Under the pieces are notes generated by a model. That model was given only the letters and a program-made list of their open reading frames with translations, was not told the origin of the DNA and searched no databases. The position numbers and the translations under genes are program-made. From Hericium rajendrae (taxonomy: Eukaryota; Basidiomycota; Agaricomycetes; Russulales; Hericiaceae), in assembly GCA_033439255.1 (NCBI GenBank), contig CM065888.1, forward strand, positions 1,178,001 through 1,242,000: a DNA stretch of 64,000 bases, in the 5' to 3' direction. Shown piece after piece: positions 48,626-57,672 of this stretch (position 1 is the first letter of the stretch; each line of letters begins with the position of its first letter).

Positions 48626-48870
48626 TAGACTCGTACCCAGTCCAGCACGTAAACACGCTTATGTGAGGTAATTTAGAGACGCGAGTTTACGAGCGGACTG
48701 GGCCACAGCGTCGCCATTTTGGCTGACGCGTCGTTTCCCCGCCAAATCCAGAGCTCGTCTTCAACAAAAAAACGGGACTCAACTTCAAAAAAAGGTCCCT
48801 TAAGTCAGTAAATAAAAAACGATTTTTATTACATTCTGAGTCGATTGGTATATACAATGTTTTTCCGAAA
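48626..48870 (+). repeat. Left terminal inverted repeat of the transposon
   Basis: Three layers: the 15-bp terminus TAGACTCGTACCCAG; an outer hairpin 48636-48702 with arms of about 22 bp (CCCAGTCC...GTAAAC against GTTTAC...GGACTGGG); and inner repeat 48705-48870, which matches the right end in inverted orientation with scattered differences and small indels. Confidence 0.85.
48636..48702. repeat. Left outer hairpin
   Basis: An imperfect palindrome with CCCAGTCC at one end and GGACTGGG at the other. The internal arms contain CGTAAAC and GTTTACG. The loop contains ATGTGAGGTAA, related to the loop of the right hairpin. Confidence 0.8.
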
Positions 48871-49123
48871 ACGAACGAAATTCTTGACTTAGGCTTCGGT
48901 GCGAGACAAGTGCCTCGGAGTGATGCATATATATATGCAGTTTCAATGACACTTCTGGTCCACGATTGAGGTTTCCTTGGTTTAAGATTCATCATACGAA
49001 CAGTTGGGAACCAGAATTCAAGTATATTCTATGATTCACAGAGCTCTAGAATGGCTTCAAGTCGAAATGTACACTATCACTACTCCTCCCGATGCAGCGC
49101 ACTGAGCCACACCAATCAAACAT

Positions 49124-51643
49124 TCACCACCATCGAGCCTCTCCCGGTCGCCATCCCAGACTGTACCAGTAAGCTTCGATCTCCTGCATAGTAAGTGGGG
49201 ACCATCCGTGTTGCGAAGCAACAGCGAACGGGGGGCTTGCGAGTGCGTCGCTCGAGGCGGCAACAGCTGTTAAAGCAAGGCTGGGATCACTGGAGGTAGA
49301 GGCCAATAGCATCGGCGATGCCACATTTGAGGGGCCTGCGACCGTCTCATTTGCAACGGCGATCTCATTTGAGAGTGGAGATGGGCGCGGTCGTTTCCGT
49401 GATTTCGAGGATGTTGATGATGGCTCCATCTCCATGGTGTCTGAATGAGCTGTGTCAGTCGAGCGCTTGCGAGTTCCATTTGAAGTCGATACTGCTGGTA
49501 TAGATGACATGTTGAGTCCTGAGAGAACTTCGAATAGCTCATCTCCAAATCGTGGCCATAAGGCCCAGCTTGATTGAAGAATGTCTGCAAGCTTTTCCTT
49601 GGTAGGTATGGGGACGACCGATGCGAGAAGCTCGCAAGTGTCATTGCTGAGCAGGCCATGCGGTGCCACCAGTGAGCTAGAAAAATGGGTCTTCTTCATG
49701 CCTCGACGCCACGTATACAATGCATCTCGCACAAAGTCGTACGGCTCGTGTTTCTTCAGTCGAGTTTGCCGCGCTGATGAAGGCCGTGCACCTGGTCGCA
49801 CCTGGCCCAAAAGGCTCCGATCGCAGAGATCACAGCAGGCGACGCTTAGATCACCTAATTCTCGGTGAGTACCAAAAGTGATATGGAGAGATAAAAAACG
49901 TACTCGAAGGACCATTCTCGAAGGCCTTGCGAAGAACTCCCCGTCGGCACTTTGTTGTCTGAATGAGAACATATAGGCCTTCAGCCGGTGATATGTCCGA
50001 AAGGGAAGGCTCGTCGACTATTACGATAGCGTCATGTTCGCCACCGTGCTCTCCTCGTCGCTGACCATGGAGGACTGCATAATCATTGCCGAGTCTCGCA
50101 CCTCGACCCCGCCCATTACCACGAGATCCACGAGATCCACGCCCATTACCGCGTCCATGCCCACGCCCACGCCCGCGTCCTCTGGTTGAATCCTGTACTG
50201 TCGATCCTGTTGATCCTGATGACGGTTCGAGGGGATCAACTTCGAATGCAGTCTTCTCCACCAAGAGAACTGCGAGTCCTGTGCAACCAGGGCCACGCGC
50301 AGCACGACCAGCTCGCTGAACCCATGCGCTGAGCGACGGTGGAGCCTTCCACTGGACGACTCGGTCGATATCAGAAATATTGCAGCCCTGCTTGCCAGTA
50401 AGTACCAGAAACCAGAGAAAATAAGCAACAGAGCTCACCATGCCAGCGGCATCAGTGCAGACCAGGACACGGATGATACCCGCCTTGAAGAGCGCCATGG
50501 CATCCCTCCGATACTCCTTGGACATCGCTGCATTGTACGGCCGAATTAGGCCTGTCTGACGTAGCTCCGAAGGGACACGGCTGTTGAGATAGTCCACGAT
50601 CGCACTTCCTGTCTTGATATCGTCACAATATAGGAACGTTTTGGGAATATCTGATGACTCTCGAACGGATGACGGAACCACAAAGTCGAGGTCGGCATAG
50701 GTGTTCATGGGATGCTGGATTGCGCGTACAACCTGGGAAACATTGGCGCGATCGTTACCGATGTTGATAAAGAGATAGTGCAATGGATTGAATTGAAGCT
50801 TCTGGATGATGTCACGGCGGACGCGCGGAGTGAGCGTCGCTGAGACGGCAACGAATGGGGTGGATTTCGGCAAGAATGCGCGAATGATCCCAATAGTCCC
50901 GTATTTCTTGCGAAATGATGCACCCCAGTGGGATACACAGTGCGCCTCGTCAATGAAAACCGAGAGAACACGAGACCCAAATTCTGGGCGACGCAAAACG
51001 TTCTCTGTGAAGCGGCGTGATTGAAGCATCTCCGGTGACACAATGACAATTGGCCATTCTCCTGCGACGATGCGCTGTTATCAAGGTAAGCACGAAGCTG
51101 GAGGTTCGGGTGTAGACGCCATGCATCGCACCTTCATTCTTGACTTGCTACATCCACCATGGGCACTGTTGATCGCGACAGCCTTCATGCCAAACTCTTC
51201 ACGGAATGTCGTCACCTGTCGTCAATGCAATAGTTGAAAAAAGGCGAGACTCGAATGCATAATTCACTCACTTGTTCCTCATGCAGCGCAATGAGAGGCG
51301 ACACCATCAGGGTCACCTTGCCCGCATTACACTCTAGGAGATGTGGGCCCGCAGCAATACCTGTTTTGCCTGACCCTGTAGCGGCATGTATGAGGACATC
51401 TTGTCCCATAACTTGTGCCCTCATCCCCTCGAGCTGAAATTCGCGAGCGCCTTGCGGCCAGCACTTGAATTTGTCGCGAATGAGCTCCGGCAGCTGCTTG
51501 AGTTGCTCCTCTAGCAAGGAAGCATCGGGCCTTGTTGCCCTCGGCAGTGTGGTATTTTTTCCTCGGGCATGGGTGGGTATATGTCGTTTATGACGAGTTC
51601 CCCGAGGGGTGGGAGTCGGTTTCGGAGCCGCCTTCGGAGGCAT
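49124..51643 (-). CDS. RecQ-like DNA helicase of the transposon
   Basis: An ATP-dependent superfamily 2 helicase. The start at 51643 reads MPPKAAPKPTPTPRGTRHKR; an in-frame ATG at 51688 is also possible. Motifs in order: Q-like region FQLEGMRAQVMGQDVLIHA, Walker A AATGSGKTG, motif Ia VSPLIALHEEQ, DEAH box VFIDEAHCVSHWG, motif III VAVSATLT, RecQ-typical YNAAMSKEYRRDAMALFKAG, VLVCTDAAGMG across an intron, DIDRVVQWKAPPSLSAWVQR and motif VI QRAGRAARGPG. An RG-rich stretch and Zn-ligand-like CCDLCDRS follow, then a long low-complexity tail ending LGWRPGEARWW at 49124. At least four introns were read and no inactivating change was found. The tail after motif VI is unlike cellular RecQ/BLM proteins (no clear RQC or HRDC domain), which fits an element-borne helicase. 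Confidence 0.87.
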
Positions 51644-51772
51644 GATATCTTGCTGAGGAGCGGAGGCAACGAGGTTCTGAGGACGCATGTGGACGCGCCA
51701 CTCAACTGAAGAGGGCGATCGATCCGTGTCTCGGTTTCAAATTTGTTTCCTGCAAAGCTGGCCTTCCTGACT
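51644..51772. promoter_or_regulatory. Shared divergent promoter of the transposon genes
   Basis: Only about 130 bp (or 54 bp, if the alternative upstream ATGs at 51688 and 51743 are used) separate the two start codons. Both element genes must therefore be driven from this short region, which would couple helicase and DUF6589 expression. Confidence 0.5.
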
Positions 51773-54700
51773 ATGGCCTCACGACGTCGAGCCATCCTAA
51801 CCTCCGATGACCTTGAGCCATCCAGGACAGACAATCACAATACAAGACACCGCGTACCTCGGTTGCCCTCATACACGCCCGAACCTGATGGCTCGCCAGA
51901 TGAAGATGCCGCTACTATGGACCATCTTCCGTCGTCAGAAGACTTCCCGTTAGCCCAACTTTACCTGCAAAGTATTGAATCTGAACGGCAGAGCCATCCA
52001 AACTCCACTCTATACATGCAGAACCGGCCTATCTCTCCTCGACGGCTGCGCAGATCATCGTGTCCACCTGCTCCGCAGACACCATCAAAGGGCCAGGTCC
52101 ACGCCATGTCAAGCGATGGCATCTTCTCTCCTGAAACAGAGAGGAAGGCGCTCAATAAACTGAGAGCTCAAAAGCGTCAGGACACGATCCAGTACAGGAA
52201 AGAGGTGGAGAAAGACTCACTCGCTCGGCAAGAAGAGATGGCTCAGGCCGCACAAAAAGCCTTATTTGACAGGGTACTAGCCGATCTTCATCAAGCCGGC
52301 TACACGCTCGCTCAGCTTCTGGAATATGTATTCGACCCAAGCACGACCTTGTCAGATGATCACCGCTGGAGAGGTTTCTTTCTCGACAAGGCCAGAGTCC
52401 TTCGCATACTCAATATATGGACTTCGTCCAGTAGCAGCGACTCTGCAAGAGTCATGGTGCATGGCTGGGCATTACAACTCATCAAGCAGTCAGTTCGAAA
52501 GGAAGCTGCCAGTATTACGGAAAGCGGACTTCTGCGTACCATGGACAAGACGGTCGACGAAGACTTTTTCATCTCGTACAGCCTATCGGGTATCACAGAG
52601 ACCCTCACAGAACTTGCGCCCAAAATGTTCGCTCTTTGCGCGGCATTTTCCACGAGTACACGACAGGAGCGCGAGATGTCGCAAGATGGTTTCCAACGCA
52701 AACGCTTGGTGCGTGATCCGTGAGTGGTGCTAGGCATAATTAGTCTGACCCCACCTCCTCCTAGCTTCAAGGTAGTGCCATTACAATCCTATTGAAAGGA
52801 TTCAGTCGAGCAAACAATTACCCTTCGATGGTCAATGGTACTTACCTGATGGCGACTGGAGCTCAGCGGCAACATTTCAGTGTTCTTAACTCGTTAGGAG
52901 TGTCAGCAGGCTACAGCAGTATCATTACCCCGGGAGAGTTCAAGACTCTTGATAGGGAAGAGGTACACACGAGTCATTTCTACCGCCAGTAAAGCTGTCT
53001 GATTTGAGGAATACAGCGGAAGACAAGCGAGAATGGCGAGAGTGACGCTGAAGCCGCAATCGGGTCGACGGGTCCGGGACAAGAACCTGCGCCTTCAGAT
53101 TCAACACGTAGCCCTAATCCAATGAGCAACGCACCTGAGGACCACGTCGCATCAAGAGCACAAGTCGAGATACCGGAGCCATCACAGAATGTGGATGCGG
53201 ACCTGGAGGTGGAACAGACACCGCAGCCACGCGTTGAACAAGCGCCCGCGCCCAAAGCGCCTCGCGCAGGAATGCTTCGACAGCTCTCTGACGCCTGCCG
53301 TGACTCCGCTCGTACTGTCGCCCAGGATGGTCGCTTCGGAAAGACGTACGACAATGTCAACCTCAATATCCAGGTTGCCGAGCAAATTCTGGGGAGAAAA
53401 AGTCAGTATCGGATGTGAGTTCGGCTTGAACTACAACTGACCATCTAAGCAGATACACAGGAAAACGGCACTTGCGCAACCGTGTTTCCTCTCTTCCAAG
53501 CAGAACTCGATGACATGTTGACGGAGGATATCGAGAACGGCATCAAGAACTCTTCTCAATTATCCATTGAAGCCATTTGCCTCTCTCCTGCTGAGCACAG
53601 TTTCTTCGACGAGTGTATGGTTCACACGATTCTTCGCATTATCGTTACTCACGGCGGCGATGGTTTCAAACGTTTTGAAAAGGATCTGAAGAGCTCTCGC
53701 CCGGAGTCTGATGACAAAATCGAAGTTCACAAAACATTAATCTACCCGCTTCCCGCTATGGAGATCGATGAAGCGTCAGTCACTGGGAATATCGAAGTCC
53801 TTGAGGCCATATACACGGAACTCGACCTCAATACCCACAGCACCGAGTTCACAAAGTACGCCAAAATTGTCGCCGGTGATCAGCTCACTATTGCCCGTCA
53901 ACGATCCATTGTCAATATCCGTATCGGCCATGAAGCTGGCGCAGAATCCTGGAAGCATGTAGCGTTGATGCCAGGACTTTTCCATGCAAAAATTGCTGAC
54001 TGTCACGGTGTGTTAGAGACACATTTTGGCAAGCCCAATGCAAGCACCCGCAGCCCCGGTGGCCTCTCATTTCATAACACCGTGCTGGACCGCATCCCCA
54101 TCGTTCTCACGTCACTACCGCCCTTTCGAACCTGTCGCGATCTTATCATGATCTCACTATATGCTCGCATCTTACACTGTCTGCTACTCGTCTGTGGACA
54201 GTCTTCCTTGGAGGACTGTGCAGCCTCCTTCGACAGCTGGGAGGCACTCGTGCGTGCTGCACGACTTATCTACGAGCGCTACGCTGATGCCGATTTTGTG
54301 CAAGAGCTGCGGGAAAAGCGGGTGCCCGAAGAACGCCAGCGTGAGGCTGCACGCAAGGAAATGCGCAAAAGCCAAGCCAGCTCGGCTGCGCATCCCAACA
54401 CTCCAAATCTCGACAATGTCTCTCATGACGCGCCCGAAGAGCCCCACTCGGTCGCTAGCAGTGAAGATGAGCATGTGAAGAAGGGCGATATGGTCTACGA
54501 GAATGCCCTCTTGTTCAATCGCGATGCACTGCTCACCCGCGAGTTTTCCGACTCCATCAAGACAGGCGATTCTGGACGTGTTATCACAATACTGAAGCTA
54601 TGGACTTTCGCATACCGGGGCCACGGTCGAATGAAGTACGCGTATGAGATGTTGCATCTCATCCATAACCTCACAGATGTCTGGCCAAAGCGATTCAGGT

Positions 54701-56040
54701 ACCCATCTATGTACGATTCGTCTTTGACCTTCGAACTCACCATTTTACTGTAGGGACATAATTATCAGGAACTGGCTCTTAAACCTGTCGGGAAAGGAGG
54801 ATGGGTGGGCAGAGGCAGACCTGATCCAGGAACATCTCAATTTTTGGATAAAGGTACGTACTTATGTTCTATGTCGCTGAATCCGAACGGGACTGAACCA
54901 CGACAACAGCGTATCTACAAGGCAGACGGGAATGCTCACTCCTGGGACTGGTTGGCCACTGTGTCTCCTTGCATAGACATCTTACGCCGTCTTGCCACCT
55001 CCATCCATGCCGATCTCGGTGCTCAGCAAGGTCTTAAACACACCACGCCTGAACTGCAACGCGACATTCACCGACTCATGCAGAGCTTGCAAGACCTCGA
55101 GGTGTACACTTACAAGGAAGGCCGGGTCTTTGACGCTGACGAAAAGCCAGCCCCTGATGCCATCGCTGTCGGATTTGCAGCGCTCTCATCTGGATCTTCG
55201 AGCAACCCACTGGCAGATTTTGGCATTGAATGCGAGCGCGCCCGTGCGCGTCGTCACTTAACTCCTATCGCGGACCTTCTCCAATTGCTGCCAAACGTGG
55301 ACCACGCCTCGCCGATTTCTGCAAACAGTCTTTTGCAGGCCATTCAAGAAAGTCGGGACTTGTGCACGTCAGAGGATCATCGAGCATCTGCCTCACCCCA
55401 TATCGCCATGCAGGCTGCTCCGGTCGCTGCTATAGACTCCGTCTCAGCCCCCGATGCTGCGCTTCTCTCCACGCCAAACCTCTACCCACGCGGTAATGCT
55501 TCCCCTGCCACAAACCTAGCTCCGTTCACTGAGGTGCTCAATGCTGTTGCAGGCAGTCAAGCGGCAGCACGTACCGTGCCGCCTATCACCACGTACAAAA
55601 CATTGTCGTCTTCCCCAGAAAGCACTGCACCATATGCTGCTGCACTTCCACTTCCAGAGTGCACGATGCCCGCCGCCTTATCTATGATGCCGCTCCCTGC
55701 CCCGGACGTGCTGTATGTCGCCCCATACACGGACGAGTCGGGCGCGGGACCCATCGAAGCATCTACATTGCCTGTTGTGGGCGACATATCTGATTCGGAG
55801 AGCTGGGAGGAAGTTCGTGACTCAGCTGGTGACTCTGACAGTGATGAGGATCTCGAGCGTGCAGGCGATGGAACAGATGACGAACGGGACCAGACACTCC
55901 TGCGAGTAGATGAAAGAGACGTAGCTCTGGAGATGGATCTGTTTGAGCAGACACAGATGGAGAATGATGACGAGTGGGAAGAAACGGACTCACGAGCAGG
56001 CTTTGAGCAAGCCATTGAGGATGACGGAGTAGAGACCTAA
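51743..56040 (+). CDS. DUF6589 protein of the transposon, candidate transposase
   Basis: Starts MFPAKLAFLTMASRRRAILT (the inner ATG at 51773 is equally possible). The N-terminal half contains YRKEVEKDSLARQEEMAQAA and a helical region LHQAGYTLAQLLEYVFD. After three introns comes the DUF6589 core: YAKIVAGDQLTIARQRSIVN, GHEAGAESWKHVALMPGLFH, AKIADCHGVLETHFGKP, SPGGLSFHNTVLDRIPIVLT, FRTCRDLIMISLYARILHCL, NALLFNRDALLTREFSDSIK, YAYEMLHLIHNLTDVWPKRF, DLIQEHLNFWIK and IYKADGNAHSWDWLATVSPC. It ends with an acidic tail, EQAIEDDGVET, at 56040. Length is about 1,300 residues with five introns; no stop or frameshift was seen. DUF6589 is uncharacterised as far as I know. GDQLT and FHAK-DCH look like conserved polar motifs of a nuclease-type active site, which is inference. 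It would act with the divergent helicase. Confidence 0.82.
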
Positions 56041-56044
56041 GTCG

Positions 56045-56295
56045 AAACATCTCGATTTTTTTTCGACAAAAATTTATATATACCAATCGACTCAAAATGC
56101 AACAAAACTCGTTTCTCATTTACTGACTTAAAGGAACTTTTTTCGAAGTTGAGGCCCGTTTTTCGTTGAAGGCGAGCTCTGGATTTGGCGGGGAAACGAC
56201 GCGTCCGCCAAATCGACGACGGATGAGCCCAGCCGGTTCCACAGAAGTGTCACCTCATTTATGAGATCACGTGGAACCGGCTGGGAACGAGCCTA
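56045..56295 (-). repeat. Right terminal inverted repeat of the transposon
   Basis: An inverted match to the left end. Inner repeat 56045-56216 carries TATATACCAATCGACTC, GCGGGGAAACGACGCGTC and AGAGCTCGCC-type matches. The outer hairpin is 56228-56285 and the terminus CTGGGAACGAGCCTA ends at 56295. Confidence 0.85.
56228..56285. repeat. Right outer hairpin
   Basis: A perfect 15-bp palindrome, CCCAGCCGGTTCCAC paired with GTGGAACCGGCTGGG, around a 28-bp loop. It is at the same place, relative to the element end, as the left hairpin. Confidence 0.9.
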
Positions 56296-56304
56296 AGTCA
56301 TAGG
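56296..56304. repeat. Target-site duplication, right copy (AGTCATAGG)
   Basis: Identical to the left copy at 48617-48625 and directly abutting the CTGGGAACGAGCCTA terminus. Confidence 0.88.
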
Positions 56305-56335
56305 GTCATATTATAATGCGAGTAATTAATTTTAT

Positions 56336-56419
56336 AGCAGCATGGCGCAGCTGGTATAGCGCGCAGGGCCCATATTATTGGTCACCCTGAGGTCCCTGGA
56401 TCGAAACCAGGTGCTGCTA
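56336..56419 (+). tRNA. Initiator tRNA-Met (CAT) with 9-nt intron
   Basis: Perfect acceptor AGCAGCA/TGCTGCT with discriminator A; D stem GCGC/GCGC; anticodon stem CAGGG/CCCTG with the three G-C pairs typical of initiators; loop CCCATAA once a 9-nt intron (TTATTGGTC) after base 37 is removed. The T arm is CCTGG ATCGAAA CCAGG, with A at position 54 and A at 60, the eukaryotic initiator signature. The A1-U72 pair also fits an initiator. Mature length is 75 nt before CCA. It lies 31 bp beyond the transposon's right target duplication. Confidence 0.93.
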
Positions 56420-56584
56420 ATAAAGTAATTTGGCCATTTGGACAAATATTTTGTCCATATTGTGGACCTTTTGTTGGTTCTGACACAAGTTTAGTGGGAA
56501 AGCTATCAAGCATTTTTGCTGCTGAAGCCTATGCAGGAAGATAACATGCCATGCTGTCACGGTTACGAGCAATACACATGCCAC

Positions 56585-57672
56585 TCAGATTAATTCACCA
56601 TCCTTCACGATTTCCACTACATCTTCGACTGCTCTAATTGTACGCGTTGGCGCGACCTCACTGCCTAGCAAGTGGTCCACCCATCCCTTCCCAGATCGAT
56701 CGACCCAGAGCGTGCGCAAGCCACCAGAAAGCGCGCCCGTAACGTCGAATGGATTTCTGTCGATGTAAGCGCCAGACAGCGTCAGCTTCATCCGATGGCC
56801 TTCTGCGAAATCGAATACGCCGTGGAGTAAGCGAACGTACCCGCTGACCAGCCAAACGTCTCCTGGCGAATCCTCTTTCCCTAGCTCCCGCAGGAGGGCC
56901 TCATATACCGATTGCGCGGGCTTGTATTTGCGCGGTGTCCCCACGAAATGTGGGTGAGTGTCAATCAGGACATGTGTTCGCGCATAAGGGAGCAGAGGTG
57001 GGACCTGCGAAGACAGGGCAGTAGTCACCATATCGCTTGTTCCTGTGTTTTGATAAATGTATATCAAACAGAGAGAGGACATCCGGAGCGATCGCAAGGA
57101 CTAACCATTGCTGAAGATGACTACTTTAATATTCGGCTGGTCGTGCAGTGCTTTCAGCGTATCGTGGGCATCGGCGAAGCTAGCGGGAACAGGCACGACA
57201 TGATATGCGAGTGACAGGAGAGATGCGATCTAGACGACCTACGCTGGCAGCTTGCGATACTCAGCACAAATCGCCGTCACAGCAGCGTCTGAGAGTGGAC
57301 AGCCCAACTCTAGAGCGGCATGGACAAGAGAGCGGCGCGTGACGACGTCAAATGGGACGTATTGCTCTGATGCGCTCTCAGCTCCAGAATCCCAGGAAAA
57401 GAAGAGAGTCAGGATCAGATATAGGGAAGCTCACCCATGGAATTGAGTCTCCACGTATATCTGTGTCGTTAGCTCGTCAGGCTGCCGGACCACGTCAATA
57501 GGAGCACGATTAAGACGCACTCGAGTTGATATCGCCTCCACAGCGCCGCCATCTCTGTCGCCTGCTGGGCGGAGACCTGTGCGTGCTCTTGGATAGCACT
57601 GGAGATCGCGCTCGTGTCGAGGAGCGTCCCGTAGATGTCGAAAGCTATAACTTGACTACGTTTCGCAGCCAT
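56585..57672 (-). CDS. Haloacid dehalogenase, type II-like hydrolase
   Basis: HAD-superfamily hydrolase of the (S)-2-haloacid dehalogenase-like group. The start MAAKRSQVIAFDIYGTLLDT holds motif I with the nucleophile Asp. Then come QQATEMAALWRRYQLE, an intron, a cap-domain part EYVPFDVVTRRALVHAALEL, motif II IKVVIFSNG, the Lys-containing segment PHFVGTPRKYKPAQSVYEAL and motif III after an intron, WLVS joined to GNPFDVTGALSGGLRTLWVD. It ends VEDVVEIVKDGELI at 56585. The intron inside motif III (GTACGTTCG...CGACAG) leaves the frame open if unspliced, but splicing restores the expected SxNPFD sequence. About six introns are present and the gene looks intact. The natural substrate of the fungal members is unknown. 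Confidence 0.88.

Larger units (their letters stand above)
48626..56295. mobile_element. 7.67-kb DNA transposon carrying RecQ helicase and DUF6589
   Basis: Both ends are defined by the sequence. The termini are inverted repeats, TAGACTCGTACCCAG at the left and, read from the right end inward, TAGGCTCGTTCCCAG. They are bounded by a perfect 9-bp target duplication. Inside each terminus is a hairpin, then about 150 bp of inner inverted repeat sharing GACGCGTCGTTTCCCCGCCA and AGTCGATTGGTATATA. Between the ends are only two genes, divergent and with intact frames: a RecQ-like helicase (minus) and a DUF6589 protein (plus), with about 130 bp between their likely starts. There is no reverse transcriptase, capsid gene or recognised classical transposase. 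The 9-bp duplication is Mutator-like in size, but no Mutator transposase is visible. I infer a cut-and-paste or replicative DNA element in which DUF6589 is the candidate transposase. Confidence 0.88.

Noticed and set aside
50086-50200. Pro/Arg simple repeat protein on the plus strand
   Set aside because: It is the complement of the RG-rich tract of the RecQ-like helicase.
49124-51643. Host DNA-repair RecQ (Sgs1-like) gene
   Set aside because: It lies inside a unit with terminal inverted repeats and a 9-bp duplication, is divergent from DUF6589 and lacks clear RQC/HRDC regions, so an element-borne helicase is the better reading.
48626-56295. Helitron
   Set aside because: Helitrons lack target duplications and inverted ends and carry a Rep/Pif1 protein; here there is a 9-bp duplication, long inverted ends and a RecQ-like helicase.
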